A DNA stretch of 64,000 nt from Acetobacter oryzifermentans (GTDB taxonomy: Bacteria; Pseudomonadota; Alphaproteobacteria; Acetobacterales; Acetobacteraceae): the NCBI RefSeq assembly GCF_001628715.1, contig NZ_CP011120.1:2438501-2502500 (forward strand), written 5' to 3'. The number at the start of each line of letters is the position of its first letter. Position 1 is the first letter of the stretch. This document shows positions 55,812 through 63,738 of this stretch, in pieces. The position numbers and the translations under genes were made by a program. The notes beneath the pieces are model-generated. The model worked only from the letters and a program-made list of their open reading frames with translations. It ran no database searches and was not told the origin of the DNA.

Positions 55812-56297
55812 ATGGTAAAAGATCCTAAAGTTATCGAACATCTGAACATCCAGCTTACAAATGAGCTGACAGCTATCAACCAGTACTTCCTGCATGCACG
55901 CACACTGCGCCACTGGGGCGTTACCCTGCTGGGCAAGAAAGAGTACGAAGAATCCATTGAAGAAATGCGTCATGCTGACTGGCTGATTGAACGCATTCTC
56001 TATCTGGGTGGGCTGCCTAACGTCCAGCGCCTGAACACCATCCTGATTGGTCAGGATGTGAAGGAAATTCTGGAATGCGACCTGAAGCTGGAAGAAAAAG
56101 CTCTGGGTGATCTGCGCGAAGGCATTGCCTATTGCGAAAGCGTGCGTGACTTTGTTTCCCGTGATCTGCTGCTGAAGATCCTTGAAAATGAAGAAGAACA
56201 CGAAGACTTCCTGGATCGTCAGTTTGATCTGATCAAGCAGATTGGCATCGAACGCTACATCCAGCTGAACTCTGCAGCGGCTCCCGATCAGGAATAA
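55812..56297 (+). CDS. bfr: Bacterioferritin
   Basis: This 161-residue ferritin-like protein stores iron as a 24-mer. Ferroxidase ligands occur in NELTAINQYFLHAR, EEMRHADWLIERILYLGGLPN (Glu, His, and the haem-binding Met of the family), LECDLKLEE and LENEEEHEDFL. The start MVKDPKVIEHLN at 55812 gives the normal family length; an open frame 20 codons further upstream is AT-rich and unlikely. It ends in a hairpin shared with the convergent ArsC-like gene. Confidence 0.95.
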   Translation: MVKDPKVIEHLNIQLTNELTAINQYFLHARTLRHWGVTLLGKKEYEESIEEMRHADWLIERILYLGGLPNVQRLNTILIGQDVKEILECDLKLEEKALGDLREGIAYCESVRDFVSRDLLLKILENEEEHEDFLDRQFDLIKQIGIERYIQLNSAAAPDQE

Positions 56298-56309
56298 TTG
56301 CTGATCAAA

Positions 56310-56339
56310 GACTATGGGGCGTATAAGTGCCCCATAGTC
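56310..56339. terminator. Hairpin between bfr and the ArsC-like gene
   Basis: GACTATGGGGC (56310-56320) pairs with GCCCCATAGTC (56329-56339) across an eight-base loop. It sits between convergent stops and lacks a long T-run. Confidence 0.75.
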
Positions 56340-56349
56340 ACCCTGCCAT

Positions 56350-56709
56350 TTAATTTACAGCAAATAAACCTGCATAAACTTCGGGCTTAAAGCCAACCGT
56401 AATTTCCCCTTCCCGATCTAAAACAGGCCTTTTTATAAGGGATGGGTAAGCAACCATAAGCGCTAATGCGCGTGATTCATCAATATTTTCTTTTTCAGAA
56501 TCGGGCAATTTACGAAACGTGGTGCCAGCTTTATTCAGCAACTTTTCCCACCCAACATTTTGCGCCCACTGTTTGAGTGTTGCTGTATCTATTCCCTGTT
56601 TTTTATAATCATGGAAACTATACGCCACACTATGCGCCTCTAGCCACTTCATGGCTTTACGCATCGTATCGCAGGATTTAATTCCGTATATCGTTATTGT
56701 TGCACTCAT
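56350..56709 (-). CDS. ArsC/Spx-family reductase-like protein
   Basis: A 119-residue thioredoxin-fold protein of the ArsC/YffB type. It starts MSATITIYGIKSCDTMRKAMKWLE, with one active-site Cys in the CxxxR-like position (C-D-T-M-R), and has the family helix LIKRPVLDREGEITVGFKPEVY. The glutathione-type arsenate reductase motif is incomplete, so arsenate is not the sure substrate. ATG 56709 has GGGAGAGG upstream. It is the last gene of the run prx-arsR-tag-HIT-this. Confidence 0.85.
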   Translation of the reverse strand: MSATITIYGIKSCDTMRKAMKWLEAHSVAYSFHDYKKQGIDTATLKQWAQNVGWEKLLNKAGTTFRKLPDSEKENIDESRALALMVAYPSLIKRPVLDREGEITVGFKPEVYAGLFAVN

Positions 56710-56738
56710 AACCTCTCCCTTGAGCAAACCAACTTTTC

Positions 56739-57185
56739 CTATGGTTGGATATTCAAAATTTTCCGCATTTCTTCCATAAAAGCTGCATCCCGTTCCAAAT
56801 CAAACGTGCGTGCAAAAACACCCGCATAACCCACACAAACAGGTTTGGTTTTTACGGCGTCAGCTTCTGTTAAGTAACGCGGCACAATATGGGTATGGAG
56901 AGAGGGTTCCTGATTACACCATGTTTCATAATTAATTCTGGCGGCACTCGTTGCCTTTAACAGGGCATCACCTACCGTTACGCAATCTGCCAGATATTGT
57001 ATACGCTCCTGCCCGTGCAGATCATTCAGGCTCGGTACAATCGGGTCTGACAGAAGCTGGCAATAACCTTGTACTGGTTGTGTATCTGCAACAATAAGCC
57101 AACCTGAAGGCATGCGCCCAATAACCTGAGGGAACTTCCCTTCTCTCGCCCATTCAACACGTTGTTGAATTACATTTTTTGCCAT
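56739..57185 (-). CDS. HIT-family protein
   Basis: This 148-residue protein has the histidine triad in LHTHIVPRY (His-x-His-x-x) and a HIT-like first half with GWLIVADTQPVQGYCQLLSDP. HIT enzymes hydrolyse or transfer nucleotidyl groups, often on dinucleoside polyphosphates. It is preceded by tag (70 bp) and followed by the ArsC-like gene (29 bp). Confidence 0.85.
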   Translation of the reverse strand: MAKNVIQQRVEWAREGKFPQVIGRMPSGWLIVADTQPVQGYCQLLSDPIVPSLNDLHGQERIQYLADCVTVGDALLKATSAARINYETWCNQEPSLHTHIVPRYLTEADAVKTKPVCVGYAGVFARTFDLERDAAFMEEMRKILNIQP

Positions 57186-57255
57186 GCTCAGCCTCAGTCA
57201 TAATTTTGCTTTCTGCAACACGCCCGAGAAAAGCCATGTTACGTGGCTTATCGAA

Positions 57256-57819
57256 TCAATCGCAGGCGTAATACCGAAAGCATTCTGGTTCATGTCCGTT
57301 TACCATGCCTGCGGCTTGCATCCATGCATAAACAATAACCGGGCCAACAAAGCAAAAGCCGCGTTTCTTCAATTCCTTGGAAAGAACCTGTGAAGCGCGC
57401 GTTTGCGCAAGCGCATGAGGCTGTTTCGTCTTTACAGAATTTTGCTGCGCCACATCCCACGCAAAACTTGCAAAATCCTCGCCTTTTGCCTGCATCTGCA
57501 AATAGACATGAGCATTTTTAACAGTCGCTTCTATTTTTAAACGTGCGCGAATAATTCCGGCATCCTGCATCAGCCTTTGCACGTCTTGCTCTGTAAACTG
57601 GGCTACTTTTTCTGGATCAAACCCAGCGAAAGCCCTCCGAAAATTTTCACGCTTCTGCAGCACCGTATTCCATGAAAGCCCGGCCTGAAAACTTTCTAGC
57701 ACCAGCATTTCCCATAAGATGCGCGCATCCTTAATGGGCACACCCCATTCAGCATCATGGTAAGCGCGCAAAATCATGTTCCCACATGCCCATTTGCAAC
57801 GGTGCTTATGAGAATCCAT
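57256..57819 (-). CDS. tag: DNA-3-methyladenine glycosylase I
   Basis: A 187-residue base-excision enzyme that removes 3-methyladenine from DNA. It has RCKWACGNMILRAYHDAEWGVPIKDARILWEMLVLESFQAGLSWNTVLQKRENFRRAFAGFDP, and the C-terminal zinc-related NGHEPECF. The Cys/His pairs known to bind Zn in E. coli Tag appear conserved. It is 14 bp downstream of the ArsR gene. Confidence 0.94.
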   Translation of the reverse strand: MDSHKHRCKWACGNMILRAYHDAEWGVPIKDARILWEMLVLESFQAGLSWNTVLQKRENFRRAFAGFDPEKVAQFTEQDVQRLMQDAGIIRARLKIEATVKNAHVYLQMQAKGEDFASFAWDVAQQNSVKTKQPHALAQTRASQVLSKELKKRGFCFVGPVIVYAWMQAAGMVNGHEPECFRYYACD

Positions 57820-57833
57820 ATAATTTTTCGGCT

Positions 57834-58265
57834 TTAGAAGCGGCGCTGAGGCTGCGTTGTCTGCACAAAGGCAAACTGTGCGCCTTCTTCCCGAAGGATT
57901 TGATCTTTCCTTTTGGTAGATTTTGTTCCGAGTTTATCAGCAATCTCGTGCGTGGCAGATAGCAGGCCTTTGTCACCTTTTAAAAGACCAATCAAAATCC
58001 TTACCCGCAAGGCTTCATCTTCACTCTGCAAGCTGTAGTAAATCGTGCGCGATTCGCGGCGTGGCACAATAAGGTTAGAACGCCTTAACGTGCCTAACTG
58101 CTGGCTGAGAGTCGGCTGGCCAATCCCGGTTCTGCTTTCCAGCTCTCCCACTGCCAGCGCTCCATGCTGCAAAAGTGCATCCAGAATCATGAGGCGCTGC
58201 GGCTGAGCAAACAGCTTGAGTTGCTCCACCAACTGTTTTGCTTCGTCTAAAGACATTTCCACCAT
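57834..58265 (-). CDS. ArsR-family regulator without cysteine
   Basis: A 143-residue winged-helix repressor: FAQPQRLMILDALLQHGALAVGELESRTGIGQPTLSQQLGTLRRSNLIVPRRESRTIYYSL. Its place between a peroxiredoxin and beside a persulfide-dioxygenase-like gene and a TauE exporter resembles the BigR/SqrR sulfur-stress regulons, whose regulators sense persulfide with two Cys. This protein has no Cys at all and an extra C-terminal tail of about 40 residues. The sensing mechanism must differ, or it senses nothing by thiols. It starts four bases after the peroxiredoxin stop. Confidence 0.88.
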   Translation of the reverse strand: MVEMSLDEAKQLVEQLKLFAQPQRLMILDALLQHGALAVGELESRTGIGQPTLSQQLGTLRRSNLIVPRRESRTIYYSLQSEDEALRVRILIGLLKGDKGLLSATHEIADKLGTKSTKRKDQILREEGAQFAFVQTTQPQRRF

Positions 58266-58269
58266 GAGC

Positions 58270-58950
58270 TTACCGCCCCTGATCAGGCTTTAAACACATG
58301 AACCACGATGGCCCTGCCTGCATAACAGCATCTTGAGTTTGCGCCGTAGGCAGCACCACATTCCCTCCGGGTGCCCAACCTTCGGGGGTGAGAACATCCC
58401 CCTCATCCACCCGTTGAAGGGCAGCAAGCAAACGTAGTAATTCCGCCACAGATCGGCCAACAGTCATGGGGTAGCATGTTGTGGCCCGCACAATACCTTG
58501 CGGGTCAATCATGTACACACTGCGCACGGTTGCGCTATTCCGGGCTGTTGCATCCAGCATACCATACGCACGTGCAATGGCCATGGATGGATCTTCTACC
58601 ACCGGGAAAGGAATCCGAACGTCAAACCTCTCTCGTATAGCTTCAATCCATGCAAGATGGGCGGGCAGGCTATCTACGGAAAGGCCTACCAATGCACAGT
58701 TCATAGCTGCAAATTGCGCAGCAGCCTGTGCAAACGCAATAAATTCACTTGTGCAAACTGGTGTAAAATCTGCTGGATGCGAAAACAGCAGCACCCACTG
58801 CCCACGCAAAGCACTTAACGTAAGCATGCCTTGGGTTGTCCGCGCCATAAAATCTGGAGCCATGTCTCCAATTCTGGGTGCGGCCACTCCCGGCTCCAAC
58901 TGACTGGTATCTATGATGCGGTCATTCATAGCAGCAGTGTTTACGCGCAT
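58270..58950 (-). CDS. 1-Cys-type peroxiredoxin (AhpC/Prx6 family)
   Basis: This 226-residue thiol peroxidase has the peroxidatic motif HPADFTPVCTSE and the Prx6-like FPVVEDPSMAIARAYGML, SVYMIDPQGIVRATTCYPMTVGRSV. An ATG at 58929 gives MNDRIIDTSQ and is also possible. It leads the minus-strand group and diverges from the MBL-fold gene. Confidence 0.9.
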   Translation of the reverse strand: MRVNTAAMNDRIIDTSQLEPGVAAPRIGDMAPDFMARTTQGMLTLSALRGQWVLLFSHPADFTPVCTSEFIAFAQAAAQFAAMNCALVGLSVDSLPAHLAWIEAIRERFDVRIPFPVVEDPSMAIARAYGMLDATARNSATVRSVYMIDPQGIVRATTCYPMTVGRSVAELLRLLAALQRVDEGDVLTPEGWAPGGNVVLPTAQTQDAVMQAGPSWFMCLKPDQGR

Positions 58951-59001
58951 TCTTTCACTTGACGCAAGATGCTTTCATTCTTAATTAAAGTGTATATTCA
59001 T

Positions 59002-59021
59002 GTTTACTTAAAATAATAAAC
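59002..59021. promoter_or_regulatory. Candidate operator between peroxiredoxin and MBL-fold genes
   Basis: GTTTA (59002-59006) and TAAAC (59017-59021) form an inverted repeat in the 88-bp AT-rich divergent gap. ArsR-family repressors bind such AT-rich palindromes, so it may be the site for the neighbouring ArsR protein. The stem is short and this is a weak call. Confidence 0.35.
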
Positions 59022-59038
59022 TGTTGGGAGTTTCCCTT

Positions 59039-59965
59039 ATGTCAGATCCAGCTATCGCCACAGCCACCCAGCAGATTTTAATGGCTGTGCAGCACCCCGA
59101 ACAACAGCCTGTTGTAAAAACCTTTTTTGATGAAAAAACCTTCACAGCCAGCCATGTGGTGCATGACCCACAAACTCTAACGACCGCCGTTATTGATAGC
59201 GTGCTGGATTATGATCAGGCTTCCGGCCGTATTAAATACGATTCTGCCCAAAAAATTGTCGATTATGTACGCGCTGAAAAACTGCAGGTTGCATGGCAAC
59301 TAGAAACACATGCGCATGCTGATCATCTTTCCGCCGCACCATGGTTGCAGGAGCAACTGGGGGGCAAGCTGGGTATTGGTGCCAACATTGTGCAGGTGCA
59401 GGAAGTTTTTGGCAAAATCTTTAATGCCGATACCAGATTTGCGCGTGATGGATCTCAGTTTGATCATCTTTTTACAGATGGCGAACAGTTCAAGCTAGGC
59501 AAGCTGAACGCCATAGCATTACACGTGCCAGGCCATACCCCCGCAGATATGGCTTTTATTATCGGTGATGCAGCCTTTATTGGCGATACACTGTTCATGC
59601 CAGATTATGGCACTGCCCGTGCAGACTTCCCCGGTGGGGATGCCCGGATGCTGTATCGCTCTATCCGCCGCCTTCTCACCTTACCAGCGGAAACGCGCCT
59701 TTTCCTCTGCCACGATTACAAGGCTCCACACCGTGATACCTATGCGTGGGAAACCACTGTAGGTGCAGAGCGCGCGCATAATGTGCATGTGCATGAAGGC
59801 GTAAGTGAGGATGAGTTTGTAAATATGCGCACATCACGAGATGCAACACTTGCCCTACCCAACCTGATTATGCCTTCCGTACAGATCAATATCCGTGGGG
59901 GGCATATGCCAGAGCCAGAAGATAACGGTACGAGTTACATCAAGATCCCCATCAACAAGCTCTAA
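59039..59965 (+). CDS. MBL-fold metallohydrolase (persulfide dioxygenase-like, Blh type)
   Basis: This 308-residue metallo-beta-lactamase-fold protein has ETHAHADHLSAAPWLQ (HxHxDH), VPGHTPADMAFIIGD, AFIGDTLFMPDYGTARADFPGGDARML and LCHDYKAP. The spacing fits ETHE1/Blh enzymes that oxidise glutathione persulfide to sulfite. No rhodanese domain is attached. ATG 59039 follows GGGAG. The next gene, 28 bp on, is a TauE/SafE exporter, which would remove the sulfite (inference). Confidence 0.88.
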   Translation: MSDPAIATATQQILMAVQHPEQQPVVKTFFDEKTFTASHVVHDPQTLTTAVIDSVLDYDQASGRIKYDSAQKIVDYVRAEKLQVAWQLETHAHADHLSAAPWLQEQLGGKLGIGANIVQVQEVFGKIFNADTRFARDGSQFDHLFTDGEQFKLGKLNAIALHVPGHTPADMAFIIGDAAFIGDTLFMPDYGTARADFPGGDARMLYRSIRRLLTLPAETRLFLCHDYKAPHRDTYAWETTVGAERAHNVHVHEGVSEDEFVNMRTSRDATLALPNLIMPSVQINIRGGHMPEPEDNGTSYIKIPINKL

Positions 59966-59993
59966 AATTTACTGACCTTTCTGGATACCCCAT

Positions 59994-60779
59994 ATGCTCT
60001 CCTTATCTGTTCCCCATCTCCTGCTAGAACTTATGTCTGGCGTACTGGTCGGTTTTACTTTGGGATTAATTGGTGGCGGGGGGTCCATTCTGGCAGTACC
60101 GCTTATGGTGTATCTGGTAGGTGTAAAAAACCCTCATGTGGCTATTGGCACCAGTGCATTGGCTGTAGCTATCAACGCATTGGTGGGGCTGGCACAACAT
60201 GCACGTAACCATACGGTCAAATGGCGCTGCGCAGGTATCTTTGCATCGTGTGGGGTAGCTGGGGCATTTATTGGGGCCGCTATTGGCAAAACAGTTGATG
60301 GCAAAAAGCTCCTTTTGTTTTTTGCCCTGTTAATGATTGGGGTGGGTATTCTTATGCTCCGCGGGCGGCACAACGTTGGTTGTCCGGGGGCAAGCTGTAA
60401 TAGACATAATGCCCCCAAAGTTATGGGCTACGGCCTTGGCACGGGCCTGCTTTCCGGCTTTTTTGGCATTGGTGGCGGCTTTCTAATTGTGCCCGGCCTT
60501 ATTGCATCTACCGGCATGCCTATTCTCAATGCAGTTGGCACGTCTCTGGTTGCTGTTTCCGCTTTTGGGTTTAGCACTGCTTTAAGCTACATGCTGTCCG
60601 GCTATATTGATTGGCAGTTGGCGGCTCTTTTCATTTTAGGTGGGGCCATTGGTTGCCTGTTTGGCACCCGCACAGCCCGCCGCATGGCAAAATCTTCTAG
60701 TCATCTTACAACACTTTTTGCCTGCATCATTTTTATCGTGGCAGTTTACATGATCTGGCAAAGTGTACAAAAATTATAA
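59994..60779 (+). CDS. TauE/SafE-family sulfite or anion exporter
   Basis: A 261-residue protein with about eight helices. It shows the family repeats GFTLGLIGGGGSILAVPLMVYLVGVKNPHVAIGTSALAV and GLLSGFFGIGGGFLIVPGLIASTGMPILNAVGTSLVAVS. In BigR-type clusters a member of this family follows blh and is thought to export sulfite. Its stop overlaps the tail of the convergent SulP gene by six bases. Confidence 0.9.
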   Translation: MLSLSVPHLLLELMSGVLVGFTLGLIGGGGSILAVPLMVYLVGVKNPHVAIGTSALAVAINALVGLAQHARNHTVKWRCAGIFASCGVAGAFIGAAIGKTVDGKKLLLFFALLMIGVGILMLRGRHNVGCPGASCNRHNAPKVMGYGLGTGLLSGFFGIGGGFLIVPGLIASTGMPILNAVGTSLVAVSAFGFSTALSYMLSGYIDWQLAALFILGGAIGCLFGTRTARRMAKSSSHLTTLFACIIFIVAVYMIWQSVQKL

Positions 60780-62465
60780 AGCTTGCGTGCTACCACACAG
60801 CTTACGAGCACTCGCCAACGCTGTGTGAAGCTGCATGTAAATATTATCCTTTCCAAGCACTGCGATAATATGGTGGCGCTCCATATCTTTTAGAAAAAAT
60901 GGCGCAACACGACCAAACAACACGGTAATCCCACGTGCATGCAGCCTTTGCAAAACATCCCGCACCACTTGCGCGGCTGAATAGTCAATATCGGTAATTG
61001 CACTGCAATCTACCACAACACATTTTACCGGGTCCGGCGCGGATGAAATCAGCGTCATGATATCATCAGTAAACAAATTACAATTTGCATAAAATAAATC
61101 TGCACAAAACCGATAAATGATAATACCCGGCATACTTTGCTCTCCGGGTGCCACCGCTTCAGCCTCTAACATTCCAGTCGTGGCTTCTGGTGCCATTACC
61201 AACGTATGCGGCATATAGCTATGCCGAACGTGCCGAAATAAAGAAAGCGCAATAGCAATAAAGATACCCTGTTCCACCCCTACACTTACAACCGTAGTGG
61301 CTGTTACCAGTGCTAAACGAAATTCTCCGGGGCTTTCATTGCGAATGCCATTAAGCGCCTGAATATCTATCATTCGCACGGCCACACAAAACACAATGGC
61401 ACCAAGCACGCAACGGGGGAGATACTGCAACGGTGCAGGAAAAAACAAAAGTACACAGGCTGTTACAGCAGCAAAAACAAGCTGTGCTTTTTGTGATCTT
61501 GCGCCTGCCTGCACAGCCATAGCTGTTTGCGTGGGGCTACCATTTACCGTAAACGTGCCTGTTAAGGCAGCCGCAGCATTGGCAGCACACAGGCCCACAA
61601 TATCTGCATTTTCATCAACATGTTCATGAAACATGTTTGCAAAAGCACGTGAAGTTGCAGCACTTTGCGCAATAATAACAAAAACACAGGACGCCGAAAT
61701 GGGTAGCAGAGCTAGTATATCATGCCAGCCGGGCAGAGGTACGGAAAATGCTGGCAAACCCCCACGTATGCTGCCCAGAATGGCAACGTCGTAATGTTGT
61801 AAGTCTAACTTCCAACTACAAAAAATACTGATAACCACAACACACAAGCCTACTGGCCAATGAGGCTTCTGTCTTGCTCCTGCCAACAACACAACACAGC
61901 TCAAGCTGGCAATGGCCATGCTTAACCCTTGCATCTGCCCGAAACCTTGGAACAACCCTATCGCCTGAGCCAGTGTATTGTGAGAGGATGAGACTAAGCC
62001 TGTCATGTCATACAACATGCTTAAGCCCACTTGTACACCCACGCCTGCCAAAAAACCCACCAGCACAGTGCGAGACAAAAAATCTGCCAGAAACCCTAAC
62101 CGAAATAAGCGGGCAACTAAGAGAAATCCTGCATTAAGGAGAGCAACTGCGCTAACCAACTCCATATATCTGGCACTGCCGGGGGAAACCATTTCTGACA
62201 GACCACTGGAAAAGATGGCAGCCGTAGCAGAATCTGCAGCTACCACCAGATGGCGTGAGGATCCAAACAGGGCAAACGCCACCAACGGGAACAACACTGT
62301 ATATAGCCCGCACACAGCAGGCATTTCAGCAATACGGGCATACCCCAGAACCTGAGGAATGTTCATGGAGGCTAAAGAAAGCCCTGCCAGCATATCCGAC
62401 CATGACCCGGACTTTTTGGTTATCCGTTGGCCGAGCCAATTTTTTATGCCTAACAAGGGCGACAT
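60774..62465 (-). CDS. SulP-family anion transporter with STAS domain
   Basis: A 563-residue protein with 10-12 membrane helices (about 20-420), including AGLSLASMNIPQVLGYARIAEMPAVCGLYTVLFP and TGTFTVNGSPTQTAMAVQAGARSQ. A C-terminal STAS domain (about 440-550) contains CVVVDCSAITDIDYSAAQVVRDVL. SulP proteins carry sulfate or bicarbonate; with the sulfur genes next door, sulfate is plausible but not shown. Confidence 0.9.
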   Translation of the reverse strand: MSPLLGIKNWLGQRITKKSGSWSDMLAGLSLASMNIPQVLGYARIAEMPAVCGLYTVLFPLVAFALFGSSRHLVVAADSATAAIFSSGLSEMVSPGSARYMELVSAVALLNAGFLLVARLFRLGFLADFLSRTVLVGFLAGVGVQVGLSMLYDMTGLVSSSHNTLAQAIGLFQGFGQMQGLSMAIASLSCVVLLAGARQKPHWPVGLCVVVISIFCSWKLDLQHYDVAILGSIRGGLPAFSVPLPGWHDILALLPISASCVFVIIAQSAATSRAFANMFHEHVDENADIVGLCAANAAAALTGTFTVNGSPTQTAMAVQAGARSQKAQLVFAAVTACVLLFFPAPLQYLPRCVLGAIVFCVAVRMIDIQALNGIRNESPGEFRLALVTATTVVSVGVEQGIFIAIALSLFRHVRHSYMPHTLVMAPEATTGMLEAEAVAPGEQSMPGIIIYRFCADLFYANCNLFTDDIMTLISSAPDPVKCVVVDCSAITDIDYSAAQVVRDVLQRLHARGITVLFGRVAPFFLKDMERHHIIAVLGKDNIYMQLHTALASARKLCGSTQAL

Positions 62466-62503
62466 ACTCTCTCCATCCCATTCTATTTGCGTGCCATGAT
62501 ACC

Positions 62504-62522
62504 CTCAAATATCATAATTGAG
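62504..62522. promoter_or_regulatory. Inverted repeat CTCAA-N9-TTGAG before arsC
   Basis: CTCAAATATCATAATTGAG lies between the SulP gene (minus) and arsC (plus), 23 bp before the arsC ATG. Its left part, CTCAAATATCATAA, recurs at 62956-62969 after arsC. It is a possible regulatory site. Confidence 0.4.
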
Positions 62523-62545
62523 GCTTCACTCTTTAGGATGCACCT

Positions 62546-62893
62546 ATGTCAGTTACTCTCTACCACAATCCTTCCTGCGGCACTTCACGCACAGTTCTGG
62601 GCCTTATTCGAGATGCGGGAATTGAACCGGAAATTATCCTTTATCTGAAAGCTCCCCCAACTCGTGCGGAATTGGAAAGCATTCTTGCCAAAGGAAAATT
62701 GAGCGCACGCGACATTTTGCGCAGCAAGGAAGCATTATGTAAGGAACTGGGGCTTGACGCACCCGATATCAGCGATGATCAGATTCTTGATGCCATTGCA
62801 GAATATCCCAAACTTCTCAATCGTCCTGTTGTAGTCACACCCAAAGGTGCAAAAGCCTGTCGCCCGGCGGATATTGTGCTGGAACTGTTATAA
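62546..62893 (+). CDS. arsC: Arsenate reductase (glutaredoxin-dependent type)
   Basis: A 115-residue thioredoxin-fold reductase. It has YHNPSCGTSRTVLGLIRDAGIEPEIILYLKAPPTRAEL with the active Cys in the N-P-x-C-G-T-S-R pattern, and NRPVVVTPKGAKACRPADIVLELL near the end. This is the classical ArsC signature, unlike the ArsC-like protein at 56350. No arsB or other ars gene is adjacent. Confidence 0.93.
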   Translation: MSVTLYHNPSCGTSRTVLGLIRDAGIEPEIILYLKAPPTRAELESILAKGKLSARDILRSKEALCKELGLDAPDISDDQILDAIAEYPKLLNRPVVVTPKGAKACRPADIVLELL

Positions 62894-62905
62894 GTTTTTC
62901 CACAG

Positions 62906-62940
62906 CCATACGCCCTATCTCTTACCCAAGGGGCGTATGG
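62906..62940. terminator. Hairpin after arsC
   Basis: CCATACGCCC (62906-62915) pairs with GGGCGTATGG (62931-62940) across a 15-base loop, 12 bp after the arsC stop. Probable terminator; no long T-run follows on the plus strand. Confidence 0.7.
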
Positions 62941-62946
62941 TGTTAC

Positions 62947-62992
62947 ATCAATGAACTCAAATATCATAACACGGATACTTGAGTTCATTGAT
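62947..62992. repeat. 14-bp perfect inverted repeat between arsC and the pirin-like gene
   Basis: ATCAATGAACTCAA (62947-62960) pairs with TTGAGTTCATTGAT (62979-62992) across 18 bases. It directly follows the stop of the convergent pirin-like gene, so it may terminate that gene. It also contains CTCAAATATCATAA, shared with the site before arsC. Confidence 0.7.
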
Positions 62993-62994
62993 AT

Positions 62995-63729
62995 TTACTT
63001 AGCCGATACATCGGCCAAAAGAATCTCTGCTTTTTCCTGCGCAATCACAACCACATCCTGCTGATCCGTTATTGCCGCAGCATCACCACAATGCAGAACA
63101 TTTCCGTTTATATTTACAATGCCTGATACAACCAGCAGATAAAGATCACGCCCTAACGTGGTGCTGTAAGCAGCCCCCTCCGCCGCGGGTATCACCGCAT
63201 GTAACAAACGTGCACGCGCAGTTAAAGCAACAGGGGCACCATCTGTAATCTGACCTTCTTCCTCCGGGTCATCTTCTGGAAAGCCTGATGCAAGAATTCT
63301 AAAACCACCGTCTTCCAATTGGGGAAAACTTGCACGAATTTCTTGCGCAGGCGGCACACCTTCTACATCCACCATAAACCAGAACTGAATAAACGCAGCA
63401 CCCGCCAGACCAGCACTCCATTCTATCCTTTGGCACCCTGTGCCTGTGCTTAAAAGATGCAGCCCTCCGGGCTCAATATCTTCCTGCTCAAAATCATCTG
63501 CATTGCTGATCAGACTTCCTGCGGAGAGCCATGTTAGAATATCCACATTGGCTTCAGGCCCCAGATAATATCTTTGAGCCGGCGCAAGCTTACCCAGATT
63601 AAGCACACGTAAGCGTCCATCATCCGTGTATGCTGGATCTTGATAATCAGCAAATGCAAAATGACAGCGCAGTATGAGCGTATCCGAATGTGCGTTACCC
63701 AGAGTTGCCGCACGTCTGATTGTTATCAT
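62995..63729 (-). CDS. Pirin-like bicupin lacking most metal ligands
   Basis: A 244-residue protein aligned by eye with the pirin family: IRRAATLGNAHSDTLILRCHFAFADYQDPAYTDDGRLRVLN, then GPEANVDILTWLSAGSL where pirins have HPHxDMEIxTxxxxG, and STGTGCQRIEWS for the SAGTGxxHSExN box. Three of the four metal ligands (two His in the first motif and the His of the second) are changed; the Glu remains. It is probably not a metal-dependent quercetinase-type pirin. Its upstream side adjoins an efflux gene on the same strand. Confidence 0.72.
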   Translation of the reverse strand: MITIRRAATLGNAHSDTLILRCHFAFADYQDPAYTDDGRLRVLNLGKLAPAQRYYLGPEANVDILTWLSAGSLISNADDFEQEDIEPGGLHLLSTGTGCQRIEWSAGLAGAAFIQFWFMVDVEGVPPAQEIRASFPQLEDGGFRILASGFPEDDPEEEGQITDGAPVALTARARLLHAVIPAAEGAAYSTTLGRDLYLLVVSGIVNINGNVLHCGDAAAITDQQDVVVIAQEKAEILLADVSAK

Positions 63730-63738
63730 GCGCCAATC

